Positions 42,023-50,299 of a stretch of 64,000 nt of DNA are shown piece after piece. The DNA lies in the NCBI RefSeq assembly GCF_020532645.1, contig NZ_JAJAUZ010000032.1, forward strand, positions 30,319-94,318. Direction: 5' to 3'. The notes below the pieces were generated by a model. It did no database searches. It was given only the letters and a program-made list of their open reading frames with translations, and had not been told where the DNA came from. Position 1 is the stretch's first letter. Each line of letters begins with the position of its first letter. Made by a program: the position numbers and the translations under genes. The DNA comes from Streptomyces bambusae. Lineage in GTDB: Bacteria; Actinomycetota; Actinomycetes; Streptomycetales; Streptomycetaceae.

Positions 42023-42436
42023 ATGATGCTCAAGAAGGCTGTGCAGACCGCCGCCGTTGCCGCTTCGCTCCTCGGCGCCGGTGCCGCCCTGGCCACCCCG
42101 GCCATGGCCATCGGCAACGACGAGGGCGTCAACACCGTCAACGGCAACGGTGCGGCCCAGATCTACGGCAACGGGGAGACCAAGGGCAAGATGAGCCCGC
42201 AGGCGACCCTGGTCCAGGGCACCGCCAACAAGCTCTGCCTCGGCGTGCCCGCCAAGGTCAACGCCCAGTCCCTCGTCGGCGCTCTCAACATCGGCGTCCA
42301 GGACATCCCGGTCCTGTCTGCCCCGCAGACCCAGCAGTGCACCGAGAACTCCACGCAGGCCAAGGGCGACGAGCCGGTCTCGCACGTCCTCAGCAACATC
42401 CCGATCCTCTCGGGCAACCTCTCCGCGGGCAGCTGA
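42023..42436 (+). CDS. rdl: Rodlin (RdlA/RdlB-type) aerial-hypha surface protein
   Basis: 137 residues with signal peptide (AVQTAAVAASLLGAGAALATPAMA) and the rodlin signature: IGNDEGVNTVNGNGAAQIYGNGET, SPQATLVQGTANKLCLGVPAK, PQTQQCTENSTQAKGDEPVSHVLSNIPILSGN. Rodlins assemble with chaplins into the rodlet layer of aerial hyphae and spores. Two adjacent ATG codons (42023 and 42026) are possible; AGGA upstream fits the second slightly better. Many streptomycetes carry two divergent rdl genes, but only one is visible here. A strong terminator follows at 42457. Confidence 0.92.
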   Translation: MMLKKAVQTAAVAASLLGAGAALATPAMAIGNDEGVNTVNGNGAAQIYGNGETKGKMSPQATLVQGTANKLCLGVPAKVNAQSLVGALNIGVQDIPVLSAPQTQQCTENSTQAKGDEPVSHVLSNIPILSGNLSAGS

Positions 42437-42456
42437 CCCGCACGGCACCCGCGTCC

Positions 42457-42496
42457 GGGCGGGCACGCACTCCGCAGCCGCGGTGCGTGCCCGCCC
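42457..42496 (+). terminator. Rodlin gene terminator
   Basis: A perfect 14-bp stem (42457-42470 with 42483-42496) with a 12-nt loop lies 20 nt after the rodlin stop. Confidence 0.75.
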
Positions 42497-42620
42497 CCGG
42501 CGTTTCCGGACCCGGGTCGGCCTGCGGTACGTCCGCGGGGCGGCCCGGCTACGAATCACAGGCATCCCCCGGCGGGAGCCACCCGCGGGGGACGGCGGCG
42601 ACGGCGAGGAGGTGCCGGTC

Positions 42621-43073
42621 ATGGCCGGTTCGCTGGGAGTCCGACGGCTGGTGGTCAGTGCGGCGGCGGCAGGTCTGGTGGCGGGCGGTGCGGCCGGGAC
42701 GGGGGCGGCCGCGGCCGCGTCCGGACCGCCCGCGGGGACGGAGAAGCTTCAGCCCGCCGACCACCGGTCCGACATGTGCTTCTGGAAGCACGGGCAGTGG
42801 GTGAAGAAGTGGGTCAAGGGCCACTGGGAGAAGCGGTGGCAGCACGGCTGGTGGTCGCACGAGAAGGTCTGGCAGCCCGGCCACGAGGACCGCAACGGGC
42901 GGTGGCACCCCGGGCACTGGGAGTGGAAGAAGGTCCACCACAAGGGCCACTGGGTCTGGGTGCACGTGCCCGGCCACTGGAAGTGGGTGCACGTCAAGGG
43001 GCACCTGGTCTGCAAGGACGACCACCGGTGGGACCGCTACCAGGACTCGGACCAAGGCCGCTGGAAGAGGTAG
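42621..43073 (+). CDS. Secreted Trp/His/Lys-rich repeat protein
   Basis: 150 residues with signal peptide (VVSAAAAGLVAGGAAGTGAAAAA). From residue 52 on it is extraordinarily rich in Trp, His and Lys, with repeated (G/P)HW units such as KGHWEKRW, WQPGHEDRNGRW, HPGHWEWKK, KGHWVWVHVPGHWKWVHVKGHL. It resembles WXXGXW-type repeats known from some envelope proteins. Function unknown; heme, metal or cell-wall binding are guesses. GAGGAGGT precedes the ATG by 8 nt. The sigma/anti-sigma pair begins 101 nt downstream on the same strand. Confidence 0.8.
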   Translation: MAGSLGVRRLVVSAAAAGLVAGGAAGTGAAAAASGPPAGTEKLQPADHRSDMCFWKHGQWVKKWVKGHWEKRWQHGWWSHEKVWQPGHEDRNGRWHPGHWEWKKVHHKGHWVWVHVPGHWKWVHVKGHLVCKDDHRWDRYQDSDQGRWKR

Positions 43074-43174
43074 CACCTGCGCGCGGCCCGGCGCCGCGGT
43101 GATGCGCCCGCCGGCCATCGGTGCTGGCATGGAAGGGCAGGCACCGACGACGGCCGGCGCGGGAGCGAGGTGCG

Positions 43175-43771
43175 GTGAGTGTGACCGCGGGAGAACCGCG
43201 GTCCTCCTCGGGGGACCGCACGGCAGCGGGGCCGGACCTCGACGATCTGCTGCGCCGGACGGCCGGCGGCGACCGGGACGCCTTCACCCGGCTCTACGAG
43301 GCGGTGTGCCGTCCGGTCGTCGGACTGGTGACCGCCGTGGTCCGGGACGCCGCCCAGGCCGAGGAGGTGGCGCAGGAGGTGCTGGTCGAGGTCTGGCGCA
43401 CGGCCGGCCGGTTCCGCTCCGACCGGGGCAGCGCCATGACCTGGGTGCTCACCCTCGCGCACCGGCGGGCCGTCGACCGGGTGCGGTCGGCCCGGGCGGC
43501 GGGTGAGCGGGAGCGGCGGAGCGCGGTGCGGGACTGGGAGCGGCCGTACGACGAGGTGGCCGAGGAGGTCGAACGGCACCTGGAGCACGAGCGGGTCGGC
43601 CGCTGTCTGGCGGAGCTGTCCCGTGCGCAGCGCGAGTGCCTGGTCCTGGCGTACTACGCAGGCCTGACGCACCGCGAGGTGGCGGCGGCGCTGACCCAGC
43701 CCCTGGGCACGGTCAAGGCCCGCCTGCGGTCGGGTCTGCGGCTGCTGGGCGAGTGCCTGGGGAGGCCGTGA
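43175..43771 (+). CDS. ECF RNA polymerase sigma factor (SigK-like)
   Basis: 198 residues. Region 2 (AFTRLYEAVCRPVVGLVTAVVRDAAQAEEVAQEVLVEVWRTAGRF..RGSAMTWVLTLAHRRAVDRVRS) and region 4 (LSRAQRECLVLAYYAGLTHREVAAALTQPLGTVKARLRSGLRLL) are both complete. MTWVLTLAHRRAVDRVRS is typical of SigK-type factors. GTG 43175 follows GAGG by about 5 nt. The stop overlaps the anti-sigma ATG (TGATG), so the two are coupled and the factor should be held inactive until the anti-sigma is cleaved. Confidence 0.9.
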   Translation: MSVTAGEPRSSSGDRTAAGPDLDDLLRRTAGGDRDAFTRLYEAVCRPVVGLVTAVVRDAAQAEEVAQEVLVEVWRTAGRFRSDRGSAMTWVLTLAHRRAVDRVRSARAAGERERRSAVRDWERPYDEVAEEVERHLEHERVGRCLAELSRAQRECLVLAYYAGLTHREVAAALTQPLGTVKARLRSGLRLLGECLGRP

Positions 43772-44616
43772 TGGCCGAGGACGGACCCCACGACGCGGTG
43801 GGCGCATACGTGCTCGACGCGCTGCCGGACGACGACCGGCGCGCCTTCGAGGCCCATGCCGCGGCCTGCCCGGAGTGCACCCGCGAGGTGGCCGCCCTGG
43901 GCGCCGTGGCGGCCCGCCTGGGCGAGGCCCTGGCCGCCGACCCGCCGCCGGGACTGCGGGAGCGGGTCCTGCGGGCGGTCGGGCAGGTGGCGCAGGAGGG
44001 GCAGAAGGGGCAGGAGGGGCAGGAGAGGCACGGGGCGGAGCCGGTGGCGGACGTCGTCGTTCCGGTGGTGCGGCCCCGGCGGCGGGTGCCGGCGGCAGTG
44101 CTCGCGGCGGTCGTGGCGGCGGTGCTGGGGCTCGGCGGGCTGGCCGTGTGGCAGTGGCGGGAGGCGGCGGACGCGCGGGCCGAGGTGCAGCGGGCCGAGC
44201 GGCAGGCGGCGGGGGTGGCGGACGTGCTCGCGGCGCCGGACGTGCAGGTTCGGACGAAGGCGCTGGCCGGCGCGGGCCGGGCCACGGTGGCGGTGTCGCG
44301 CGGCGCGGACGTCGCGGCCTTCTTCGCGACCGGGCTGCCGGCGCTGCCCGCGGGCAAGACGTACGAGCTGTGGTTCGGTGGGGCCGGCGCCTACCGGCCG
44401 GCCGGGCTGCTGCCCGGCGCCGGCGACCGGCAGCTGCGCCTCGAAGGGCCGGTCGCCGGGGCGACGGCGGTGTGCGTCACGGTCGAACCGGCCGGCGGCT
44501 CCCCCGCCCCGACCGGCCCGGTGGTCGCATGGATCGGCCTGCCGTCGGAGACGGAGCAGCCTCCCGCCCCGCCGCCCGACCCCGACCCCGACCCGGGCGA
44601 CTTCCCGTATCCGTAG
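43771..44616 (+). CDS. Membrane anti-sigma factor (RskA-like)
   Basis: 281 residues: N-terminal anti-sigma zinc-finger segment (DDRRAFEAHAAACPECTREVAALG, H...CxxC), Gln/Gly tandem repeats near 75-90, one membrane helix at about 110-130 (VPAAVLAAVVAAVLGLGGLAVWQW) and an extracytoplasmic RskA domain (AGAGRATVAVSRGADVAAFFATGLPALPAGKTYELWF) ending in a Pro/Asp-rich tail. It should bind and inhibit the adjacent sigma factor and release it after regulated proteolysis. Its start overlaps the sigma stop by one base. Confidence 0.9.
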   Translation: MAEDGPHDAVGAYVLDALPDDDRRAFEAHAAACPECTREVAALGAVAARLGEALAADPPPGLRERVLRAVGQVAQEGQKGQEGQERHGAEPVADVVVPVVRPRRRVPAAVLAAVVAAVLGLGGLAVWQWREAADARAEVQRAERQAAGVADVLAAPDVQVRTKALAGAGRATVAVSRGADVAAFFATGLPALPAGKTYELWFGGAGAYRPAGLLPGAGDRQLRLEGPVAGATAVCVTVEPAGGSPAPTGPVVAWIGLPSETEQPPAPPPDPDPDPGDFPYP

Positions 44617-44631
44617 ACCGGCTGCGTGCCG

Positions 44632-45069
44632 TCAGAGCCGGGCGTACGTGCCCGCCACGTCGTCCACGTGGACGACGTGGCGGCCGACGCGGACCACGTG
44701 CCAGCCCGGGCCGGACCAGGAGCCGGTCCCGGTGTCCTCGGCGGGCAGCGGGGTCCACACCTCCAGGAAGGTGCCGCCGTCCGGGTTGGTGCCCCATTCG
44801 ACGAGGTCGCAGCCGTCCCGGCGGAACGTGCCGATGTCCTCGCCGGGCTCGCCCGTCAGGTGGTGGAAGTGCACCCGGCGGCCGTCGAACGAGGTGGTGC
44901 CGGCGAAGCCGCGGCTGTCCGCGAAGTACGGTCCGGCCTGGAGCCACACCACCTCGCGGTCTTCCTCCAGCGGCCCGCCGTCGCGGCTGATGCCGCGCCG
45001 CAGCCAGGCCGCCCTCGCGGGCACCGGCACGCCCGGCCCGCCGGGCTCCGGGGCGCGGCGCTCAGCCAT
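44632..45069 (-). CDS. Hypothetical 145-residue protein
   Basis: Not recognised. The sequence is beta-rich with many Gly, Asp and aromatic residues (VVWLQAGPYFADSRGFAGTTSFDGRRVHFHHLTGEPGEDIGTFRRDGCDLVEWGT). This suggests a single lipocalin- or cupin-like barrel, though no motif proves it. Its start overlaps the stop of the Ohr gene by 8 nt, so it is co-translated with it. It converges on the anti-sigma gene. Confidence 0.72.
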   Translation of the reverse strand: MAERRAPEPGGPGVPVPARAAWLRRGISRDGGPLEEDREVVWLQAGPYFADSRGFAGTTSFDGRRVHFHHLTGEPGEDIGTFRRDGCDLVEWGTNPDGGTFLEVWTPLPAEDTGTGSWSGPGWHVVRVGRHVVHVDDVAGTYARL

Positions 45070-45526
45070 CGGTGCTGCTGTCGGCGTCGCTGTCGGCGGC
45101 GTCCACTGCGTGCAGCGTGACCTCGATGTTGCCCCGTACCGCCTGCGAGTACGGGCAGACCGCGTCCGCCCGGTGCAGCAGGGGCAGCAGGTCGGTGGCC
45201 CGCCAGCCCGGCAGGGAGACGGTGAGGCCGACCGCGAGGCCGTATCCGGCGGGGGTGTCGGTGGTGCCGAGCTGCACCTCGCAGGCCACCCGCGCGGCCG
45301 AGGCGTCGGCCCCGAACTCGGCGGCGACCTCGGCCAGCGCGGAGGTGAAGCAGGCTGCGAACCCGGCCGCGAACAGCTGCTCGGGGTTGGTGGTGCCCGG
45401 CACCTTCTTGCGCGGCGGGGCGAGCCGGACGTCGAGCCGCCCGTCGTCGGTGACCACGGTTCCGGTCCGGCCGCCGTCGGCCTGCGCGGTGGTGCGGTAG
45501 AGGGTGCGGGTGAGCGGCACGGTCAT
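45062..45526 (-). CDS. ohr: OsmC/Ohr-family organic hydroperoxide reductase
   Basis: 154 residues. Ohr signature: TNPEQLFAAGFAACFTSAL with the first catalytic Cys, and ADAVCPYSQAVRGNIEVTLH with the second Cys; the pair reduces organic hydroperoxides using a dithiol cofactor. LYRTTAQADGGRTGTVVTDDGRLDV is the usual N-terminus. ATG 45526 is chosen on family length; an upstream in-frame ATG would add about 30 Pro/Arg-rich residues. It is followed by the overlapping 145-residue gene. No OhrR/MarR regulator is adjacent. Confidence 0.85.
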   Translation of the reverse strand: MTVPLTRTLYRTTAQADGGRTGTVVTDDGRLDVRLAPPRKKVPGTTNPEQLFAAGFAACFTSALAEVAAEFGADASAARVACEVQLGTTDTPAGYGLAVGLTVSLPGWRATDLLPLLHRADAVCPYSQAVRGNIEVTLHAVDAADSDADSSTDG

Positions 45527-45750
45527 CGGTTCGGCCCATCTGTGCGACGAGGGGACGCCGCCCGGGGCCGGACGGCGCTTCGGCGCCCGTGGTACGGGGT
45601 CGCCTGGCGCGTCGTCGTGCATGACCGGGTACGGCGCATCTCGTCCGGGGCCTCGGGACCGGGCCGCCGCACAATCTAGCAACGGGGTGCCGCCCGCCGG
45701 GACCGCCCCCGCCGGTGACGCTCCTCACCCGCACGCGGTCGCGGCCGCCG

Positions 45751-46443
45751 TCACGGCATCAGGCCGGACTGGTACGAGATCGCCACCGCCTGTGCCCGGT
45801 CCCGGGCGCCGAGCTTGGCGAGGATCCGTTTCACGTGCGTCTTGACGGTGGACTCGGCCAGCGACAGCAGGCCGGCGATCTCCGTGTTGGACAGGCCCCG
45901 GGCGACCTGCCGCAGCACCTCGCGCTCCCGGGCGGTGAGCCGCTCCAGCCGGGCGTCGCCGGACGGGCCGGCGCCGGCGACGGGGCCCGGTGCGGGCTGG
46001 GCGGCGAGCCGGGCGAGGACCTCGCGGGTGACGGCCGGGTCCAGCAGGGCCTCCCCCGCGGCGACCGTCCGTACCGCGTCGACGAGACGTTCCGGCGAGG
46101 CCCGCTTGAGGAGGAACCCGCTCGCCCCGGCCCGTACCGCGTTCCGGACGTACGCGTCGTGGTGGAAGGTCGTCAGGACCAGCACCCGGGTGGGCAGGCC
46201 GGCGGCCGTCACCCGCCGGGTGGCCTCGACGCCGTCGACGCCGGGCATCCGGATGTCCATGAGGACCACGTCGGGGGCGAGTTCGCGGCACAGGCGGACC
46301 GCTTCCAGGCCGTCCGCCGCCTGCCCGACGACCTCCAGGCCGTCCTCGGTGCCGAGGACCAGCGCGAGCCCGGCCCGCAGCAGGGCGTCGTCGTCGGCCA
46401 GGACGATCCGGATCCGGTCCGGCGCGGGCTGCGGGCCGGTCAT
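45751..46443 (-). CDS. NarL/LuxR-type response regulator
   Basis: 230 residues. Receiver domain with IVLADDDALLRAGL, phospho-acceptor Asp in VVLMDIRMPGVDGVEA, and switch/dimer residues VLVLTTFHHDAYV, GFLLKRASPERL. C-terminal LuxR HTH: LTAREREVLRQVARGLSNTEIAGLLSLAESTVKTHVKRILAKL. Its ATG overlaps the kinase stop by 4 nt (ATGA). The likely targets are this operon and the divergent DUF2306 gene. Confidence 0.92.
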   Translation of the reverse strand: MTGPQPAPDRIRIVLADDDALLRAGLALVLGTEDGLEVVGQAADGLEAVRLCRELAPDVVLMDIRMPGVDGVEATRRVTAAGLPTRVLVLTTFHHDAYVRNAVRAGASGFLLKRASPERLVDAVRTVAAGEALLDPAVTREVLARLAAQPAPGPVAGAGPSGDARLERLTAREREVLRQVARGLSNTEIAGLLSLAESTVKTHVKRILAKLGARDRAQAVAISYQSGLMP

Positions 46444-47636
46444 CGGACCGGGAGGCGGACGTGCAGGCGGAAACCGCCGCGCTCGCCCGGCCCGTGGTCG
46501 AGGGTGCCGCCGAGGACCGCGACGCGTTCGCCGATGCCGAGCAGGCCCCGGCCGGGGACGTAGCCGGCGGGCGCGCCGTGCCCGTCGTCGCCGACCTCGA
46601 TGTCGAGCAGGTCGCCGGCCCGCCGGACGGTCACGGCGGCGGCTCCGGCCCGGGCGTGCTTGACCGTGTTGGTGAGCGCCTCCTGCACGATCCGGTAGGC
46701 CGACACGTCGATGCTGCTGGGCAGTTCGCCGCGGCCCGGGTCCACCCGGGCGTCGACGGCGATCCCGGCCTGCGCCAGGCGGGCCGCGAGCCGGGGCAGG
46801 TCGGCGAGACCGGGCCGCCCGTCCGCCTCGTCCGCAACGGGCAGGTCCGCACCGGTCGGGTCCGGTAGCGGGAGCCCGGGCGCGGCCGTGCGCCGCAGCA
46901 GGCCGAGGACGCGGTCCAGTTCGTCGAGGGCGTCCCGGCCGGTGTCCTCCAGTTGCCCGAGCACCTCGCGGGCCCGGTCGGGGTCGCGGTCCAGCAGCCG
47001 CCGGGTGGCGCCGGCCTGGACCAGCATCAGGTTGACGGTGTGTCCGATGAGGTCGTGCAACTCGCGGGCCATCCGGGCGCGTTCGCCGGCGACGGCCTCC
47101 CGGCGCAGCCGGCGCCGGGAGGCGTCGCGTTCCTCCAGGCGCCGGGCGGTGCCGTAGCCGATCGCCCAGACCAGCAGCCACAGGAAGAGCACCCCGGCGG
47201 GCATCGCGTTCCACAGGCGTTCGCCGTCCGCTCCGGCGAAGTAGGCGACCATGCCGGGGTACGCGGTGAACGGGCCGAGCCAGGCCCGGGTCCGGGTCCC
47301 GTACAGGCCGAGGGAGTACAGGCCGAGCAGGTTGGCGTACGGGGAGACCGGGCCGGCCGTGCACCAGAGCGCCTCCGCGGACAGGGCCGCGGTGCCGACC
47401 GCGTAGGCGGTCAGGGGCGCCGTGCGGCGGAAGACGAGGGCGCCGGCGACGAGCGTGGCGCACAGCAGGGCGGGTGCCGTCCGGGCGCCGGTCCGGTCGA
47501 GGAGCATCGCGGCGAGGAAGCCCGCGGCGAGCGCGGCGTCGGCGGCCGCGCGGCGGGAGGCGGCCGGGACCGGCAATCGTTCGGGCAGCGGCAGCCGCAG
47601 ACGCCGGGCGGCCAAGGGCGTCGTGAGCCGGTGCAT
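46440..47636 (-). CDS. Sensor histidine kinase (NarX/DesK-type)
   Basis: 398 residues with about five N-terminal membrane helices (35-165) and short loops, so the signal is probably sensed in the membrane. HisKA_3 segment ERARMARELHDLIGHTVNLMLVQ has the phosphorylated His. The HATPase_c part has SAYRIVQEALTNTVKHA, VGDDGHGAP and GRGLLGIGERVAVLGG. GGAGGG lies 9 nt before the ATG. It pairs with the overlapping response regulator. Confidence 0.92.
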   Translation of the reverse strand: MHRLTTPLAARRLRLPLPERLPVPAASRRAAADAALAAGFLAAMLLDRTGARTAPALLCATLVAGALVFRRTAPLTAYAVGTAALSAEALWCTAGPVSPYANLLGLYSLGLYGTRTRAWLGPFTAYPGMVAYFAGADGERLWNAMPAGVLFLWLLVWAIGYGTARRLEERDASRRRLRREAVAGERARMARELHDLIGHTVNLMLVQAGATRRLLDRDPDRAREVLGQLEDTGRDALDELDRVLGLLRRTAAPGLPLPDPTGADLPVADEADGRPGLADLPRLAARLAQAGIAVDARVDPGRGELPSSIDVSAYRIVQEALTNTVKHARAGAAAVTVRRAGDLLDIEVGDDGHGAPAGYVPGRGLLGIGERVAVLGGTLDHGPGERGGFRLHVRLPVR

Positions 47637-47740
47637 CGCAGTCGTTCCCTCCAGCCTGAGACGGCACGCGGAGCGGCGGGCGGGCCCCGGCCGGTCGTCC
47701 GCACGCTAGCCGCGGCCGCGGGGGCGGCGCATCGTCCCAG

Positions 47741-47768
47741 GGGGGTACACCGGCGACCGCCTACCCCC
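47741..47768. promoter_or_regulatory. Inverted repeat in the control region of the two-component operon
   Basis: GGGGGTA (47741-47747) and TACCCCC (47762-47768) form a 7-bp inverted repeat between the kinase and DUF2306 genes, with another GGGGTACC nearby. This is a candidate NarL-type response-regulator site. Confidence 0.4.
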
Positions 47769-47837
47769 GGGGTACCGGCCGGGGATGCCCCCGTCGGGGG
47801 CCGCTTCCGAGGACCCGTTCTTCCTAGCGTGGCGGCC

Positions 47838-48500
47838 ATGAACCCGACTTCCGAACCGCCCGCCGGCGAACTCCGGCGCGGCTCCCTCCTGTTGCGCCGG
47901 GCGGGCTGGCTGGTGACCACCCTGCTCGGCGCCCTGGTCGCGCTGCTGAGCGCCCGGTACTTCACCCTGGACCCCGAGGTGTTCCTGGAGGACCAACGGG
48001 CCGTCTACGCCGCCCGTCTGACGCCGCTGGTCCTCCACATCGGCGGCGGGACGGCCGCCCTGCTGCTGGGGCCGTGGCAGTTCGTGGTCCGGTTGCGGGC
48101 CGCCCGGCCCGCGCTGCACCGGTTCCTCGGCCGGGCCTACCTGGTCAGCGTGGTTGCGACCGCAACGGGTGGGCTGGTGCTGGTGCCGCAGGCCCTGGTG
48201 CCGCCGATCGCGCCGATCGGCTTCGCGTGCCTCGACGTCCTGCTCGTCGCGACCACGGCCGCCGCCCTCCACACGGCACGCCGCCGGATGTTCGAACGGC
48301 ACCGGGTCTGGATGGTCCGGTCGTACGCGCTGATCCTGGCGGCCGTGACGCTGCGGGTCTGGCTGGTCGGGTGCGAGGCCCTCGGCATCCCGTTCGACCT
48401 GGCGTACGCATCCGCCGCCTGGACCTGCTGGCTGATCAATCTGCTGGTCGCGGAACTTGCGCTCGCGAACGGCCCGGCCGGCCGCCGGGCGGCCGGCTGA
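47838..48500 (+). CDS. DUF2306 membrane protein
   Basis: 220 residues with six or seven predicted membrane helices: AGWLVTTLLGALVALLSARYF, LVLHIGGGTAALLLGPWQFV, RFLGRAYLVSVVATATGGLVL and others, plus conserved HR(F/V)LGR and ERHRVWMVRSYALI. This matches DUF2306, whose function is unknown. TAGCGT lies 7 nt before the ATG, so it is probably leaderless. It is divergent from the two-component system and probably its regulon member. Confidence 0.88.
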   Translation: MNPTSEPPAGELRRGSLLLRRAGWLVTTLLGALVALLSARYFTLDPEVFLEDQRAVYAARLTPLVLHIGGGTAALLLGPWQFVVRLRAARPALHRFLGRAYLVSVVATATGGLVLVPQALVPPIAPIGFACLDVLLVATTAAALHTARRRMFERHRVWMVRSYALILAAVTLRVWLVGCEALGIPFDLAYASAAWTCWLINLLVAELALANGPAGRRAAG

Positions 48501-48598
48501 GCCGCGGGCGGCCGCGGGAACCCGACGGTGGTCGTGGCCGTTCGAGTACAGGGCGTGAGCTATGTTGGAGCGAGAGTGACATGAGAGGGAGGCTTCCG

Positions 48599-49516
48599 GT
48601 GTCATCGGGGCAGCAGGCACGCGCTCAGGCAGCTGCCATCACGCCGGGCGGGCAGGCGCAGGACCACGAGCGCGCGCCGGGCGACCGGGTGCGCGCGCTG
48701 TTCGACGGCCGGCGGCTGTCGCCGGGGCAGCGGCGGATCGCCCAGTACCTGATCGACCACCTCACCGAGGCCGCGTTCCTCTCGATCACCGAACTCGCGG
48801 AGCGGGTCGGTGTCAGCCAGCCGTCCGTGACCCGGTTCGCGGTCTCCCTCGGCTTCAGCGGCTACCCGGCGCTGCGGGACGTGCTCCAGCCGATCGCGCT
48901 GAGCGCGGTCGCCGGTGCGCCGGCCGGCCGCGGGCAGGCCTGGCAGAACGAGCTCCAGGCGGCCGTGGACGCGGAGATCGAGAGCCTGCAGAACGTCCGG
49001 CGGCTGCTCGCGGACACCGACCAGGTGCTGGACATCGGCCGGGAGCTGGCCCGGTCGGTGCCGCTGACCGTGCTCGGGCTGCGGATCTCGGTCTCGCTCG
49101 CGGAGTACTTCGCGTACGCGGCCCGGCGGATCCACCCCGACGTGCGGCTGGTGACGGCCGGCGGCACCGTCGCGTACGACACGCTGCTGCAGTCCCGCGC
49201 GGCGGGCGGCACGTGGGTGCTGGCCTACTCGATGCCCCGGCACGCGAAGGAGACCCTGGGTGCGCTGCGGGCGGCCCGCAGTGCGGGGCTGCGCGTCGCG
49301 CTGATCACGGACACCACGCTGGGGCCGCTGGTCGACGAGGCGGACGTGGTGCTGACCGCCGGCACCGGGCCGCGGCTCGTGTTCGACTCGTACGCGGCAC
49401 CGGGCATGCTGTCGGCCGCGCTGCTCCAGGCGATGGCCGACGCGGAGCCCGAGCGGACCCAGGAGCGGCTGGAGAGCTACGAGCAGGCAGCCGACCAGCA
49501 CGGCTTCTTCCTGTAG
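48599..49516 (+). CDS. MurR/RpiR-family transcriptional regulator
   Basis: 305 residues. The N-terminal HTH_6 domain (LSPGQRRIAQYLIDHLTEAAFLSITELAERVGVSQPSVTRFAVSLGFSGYPALRDVL) is joined to a SIS sugar-isomerase-like sensing domain (LAEYFAYAARRIHPDVRLV, WVLAYSMPRHAKETLGALRAARSAGLRVALITD). The family senses phosphosugars and related ligands. GTG 48599 is chosen because GGGAGG lies 7 nt upstream; an ATG 6 codons earlier lacks this. TATGTT at 48561-48566 is a possible -10. A rho-independent terminator follows the gene. Target genes are not obvious. Confidence 0.9.
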   Translation: MSSGQQARAQAAAITPGGQAQDHERAPGDRVRALFDGRRLSPGQRRIAQYLIDHLTEAAFLSITELAERVGVSQPSVTRFAVSLGFSGYPALRDVLQPIALSAVAGAPAGRGQAWQNELQAAVDAEIESLQNVRRLLADTDQVLDIGRELARSVPLTVLGLRISVSLAEYFAYAARRIHPDVRLVTAGGTVAYDTLLQSRAAGGTWVLAYSMPRHAKETLGALRAARSAGLRVALITDTTLGPLVDEADVVLTAGTGPRLVFDSYAAPGMLSAALLQAMADAEPERTQERLESYEQAADQHGFFL

Positions 49517-49554
49517 GTCCGCAGGCCGTCCGGTCCTGCCGGGCCTCGGACCCC

Positions 49555-49575
49555 AAGGGGTTTTCGCCCCTTTTT
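49555..49575 (+). terminator. Rho-independent terminator of the RpiR gene
   Basis: AAGGGG-N6-CCCCTT followed by a T-run (49571-49575), 38 nt after the stop; an unusually canonical terminator for this genome. Confidence 0.8.
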
Positions 49576-49625
49576 CAGACCGTTCCCCCCGCATTCACCT
49601 GGGCATTTTCACGCCCGTGGTGAGT

Positions 49626-49665
49626 ATGAAATTTTTCATGCCCTTGTGTACTCGACGGTATATAT
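49626..49665 (+). promoter_or_regulatory. AT-rich promoter with ATGAAA-TT-TTTCAT palindrome
   Basis: The 14-bp palindrome at 49626-49639 lies upstream of TATATAT (49659-49665), a strong -10 box, with the palindrome over the -35 region. The next gene begins at 49892. The transcribed 49670-49891 stretch holds no recognised gene and may be a long 5' leader. Confidence 0.55.
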
Positions 49666-49891
49666 GTTTACTGGGCCAGCGCCTCGGATCCACCAGACGC
49701 CAAGGAGGGCCATCCCCAAGCCCTCCCGGAACAGACACGCGACGGGACACCCCTCCTCCTTGTCCCGCCCCGTGTTCGGTCCCGGCATGCGGATCCGCCG
49801 GAACGCGCATGGCGGCCTCGGCCAACCCCTGGGCCGGGGCCGCCACACCTCACGTCTCGATCAGCGTTCGACACCCTCAGAAACGACGAGA

Positions 49892-50275
49892 ATGCAGCAG
49901 ACCGCTATCACGCTCAGCCCGGACTGGCCCTGCCAGGTCAAGGCCCCCGGCACCCGCGACTGGGAGCGCACCGCAATGCGCTGGCTGCGGGACCTCCTCC
50001 CGGCCCGTTACGGCAGTTACCCCACGCTGACCCGCCATCCCGTCCTGCTCGCCCGGCACGCGAAGCTCCAGCTCCAGCACGAGATGCGCACGACGCGCAT
50101 CGCGCTGGAGACCAGCCGGGCCGAGCTGCCGTCGATGGGCGTGGCCGATTCCGTCATCGAGAACTCGATCCGGATGTACGCCGTGGAACTCCAGCAGCTC
50201 CAGCGGCTCGCCCGCAGCGTCCAGCTGATCCAGGACTCCCTCGTCGGCGGCACCGGCCCGGCCCGGCGGCCGTAG
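49892..50275 (+). CDS. Small conserved hypothetical protein, 127 residues
   Basis: Not recognised. It begins MQQTAITLSPDWPCQVKAPGTRDWERTAMRWLRDLLPARYG and continues with long helices (LARHAKLQLQHEMRTTRIALETSRAELPSMGVADSVIENSIRMYAVELQQLQRLARSVQLIQDS) that read as a helical hairpin or coiled coil. ATG 49892 is chosen on content, though its ribosome-binding site is weak; upstream in-frame sequence is Pro/Arg-rich noise. The long AT-rich leader is unusual for this genome. Confidence 0.7.
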   Translation: MQQTAITLSPDWPCQVKAPGTRDWERTAMRWLRDLLPARYGSYPTLTRHPVLLARHAKLQLQHEMRTTRIALETSRAELPSMGVADSVIENSIRMYAVELQQLQRLARSVQLIQDSLVGGTGPARRP

Positions 50276-50299
50276 CCGGTCGCTGCCGGCCGGCGCCGG

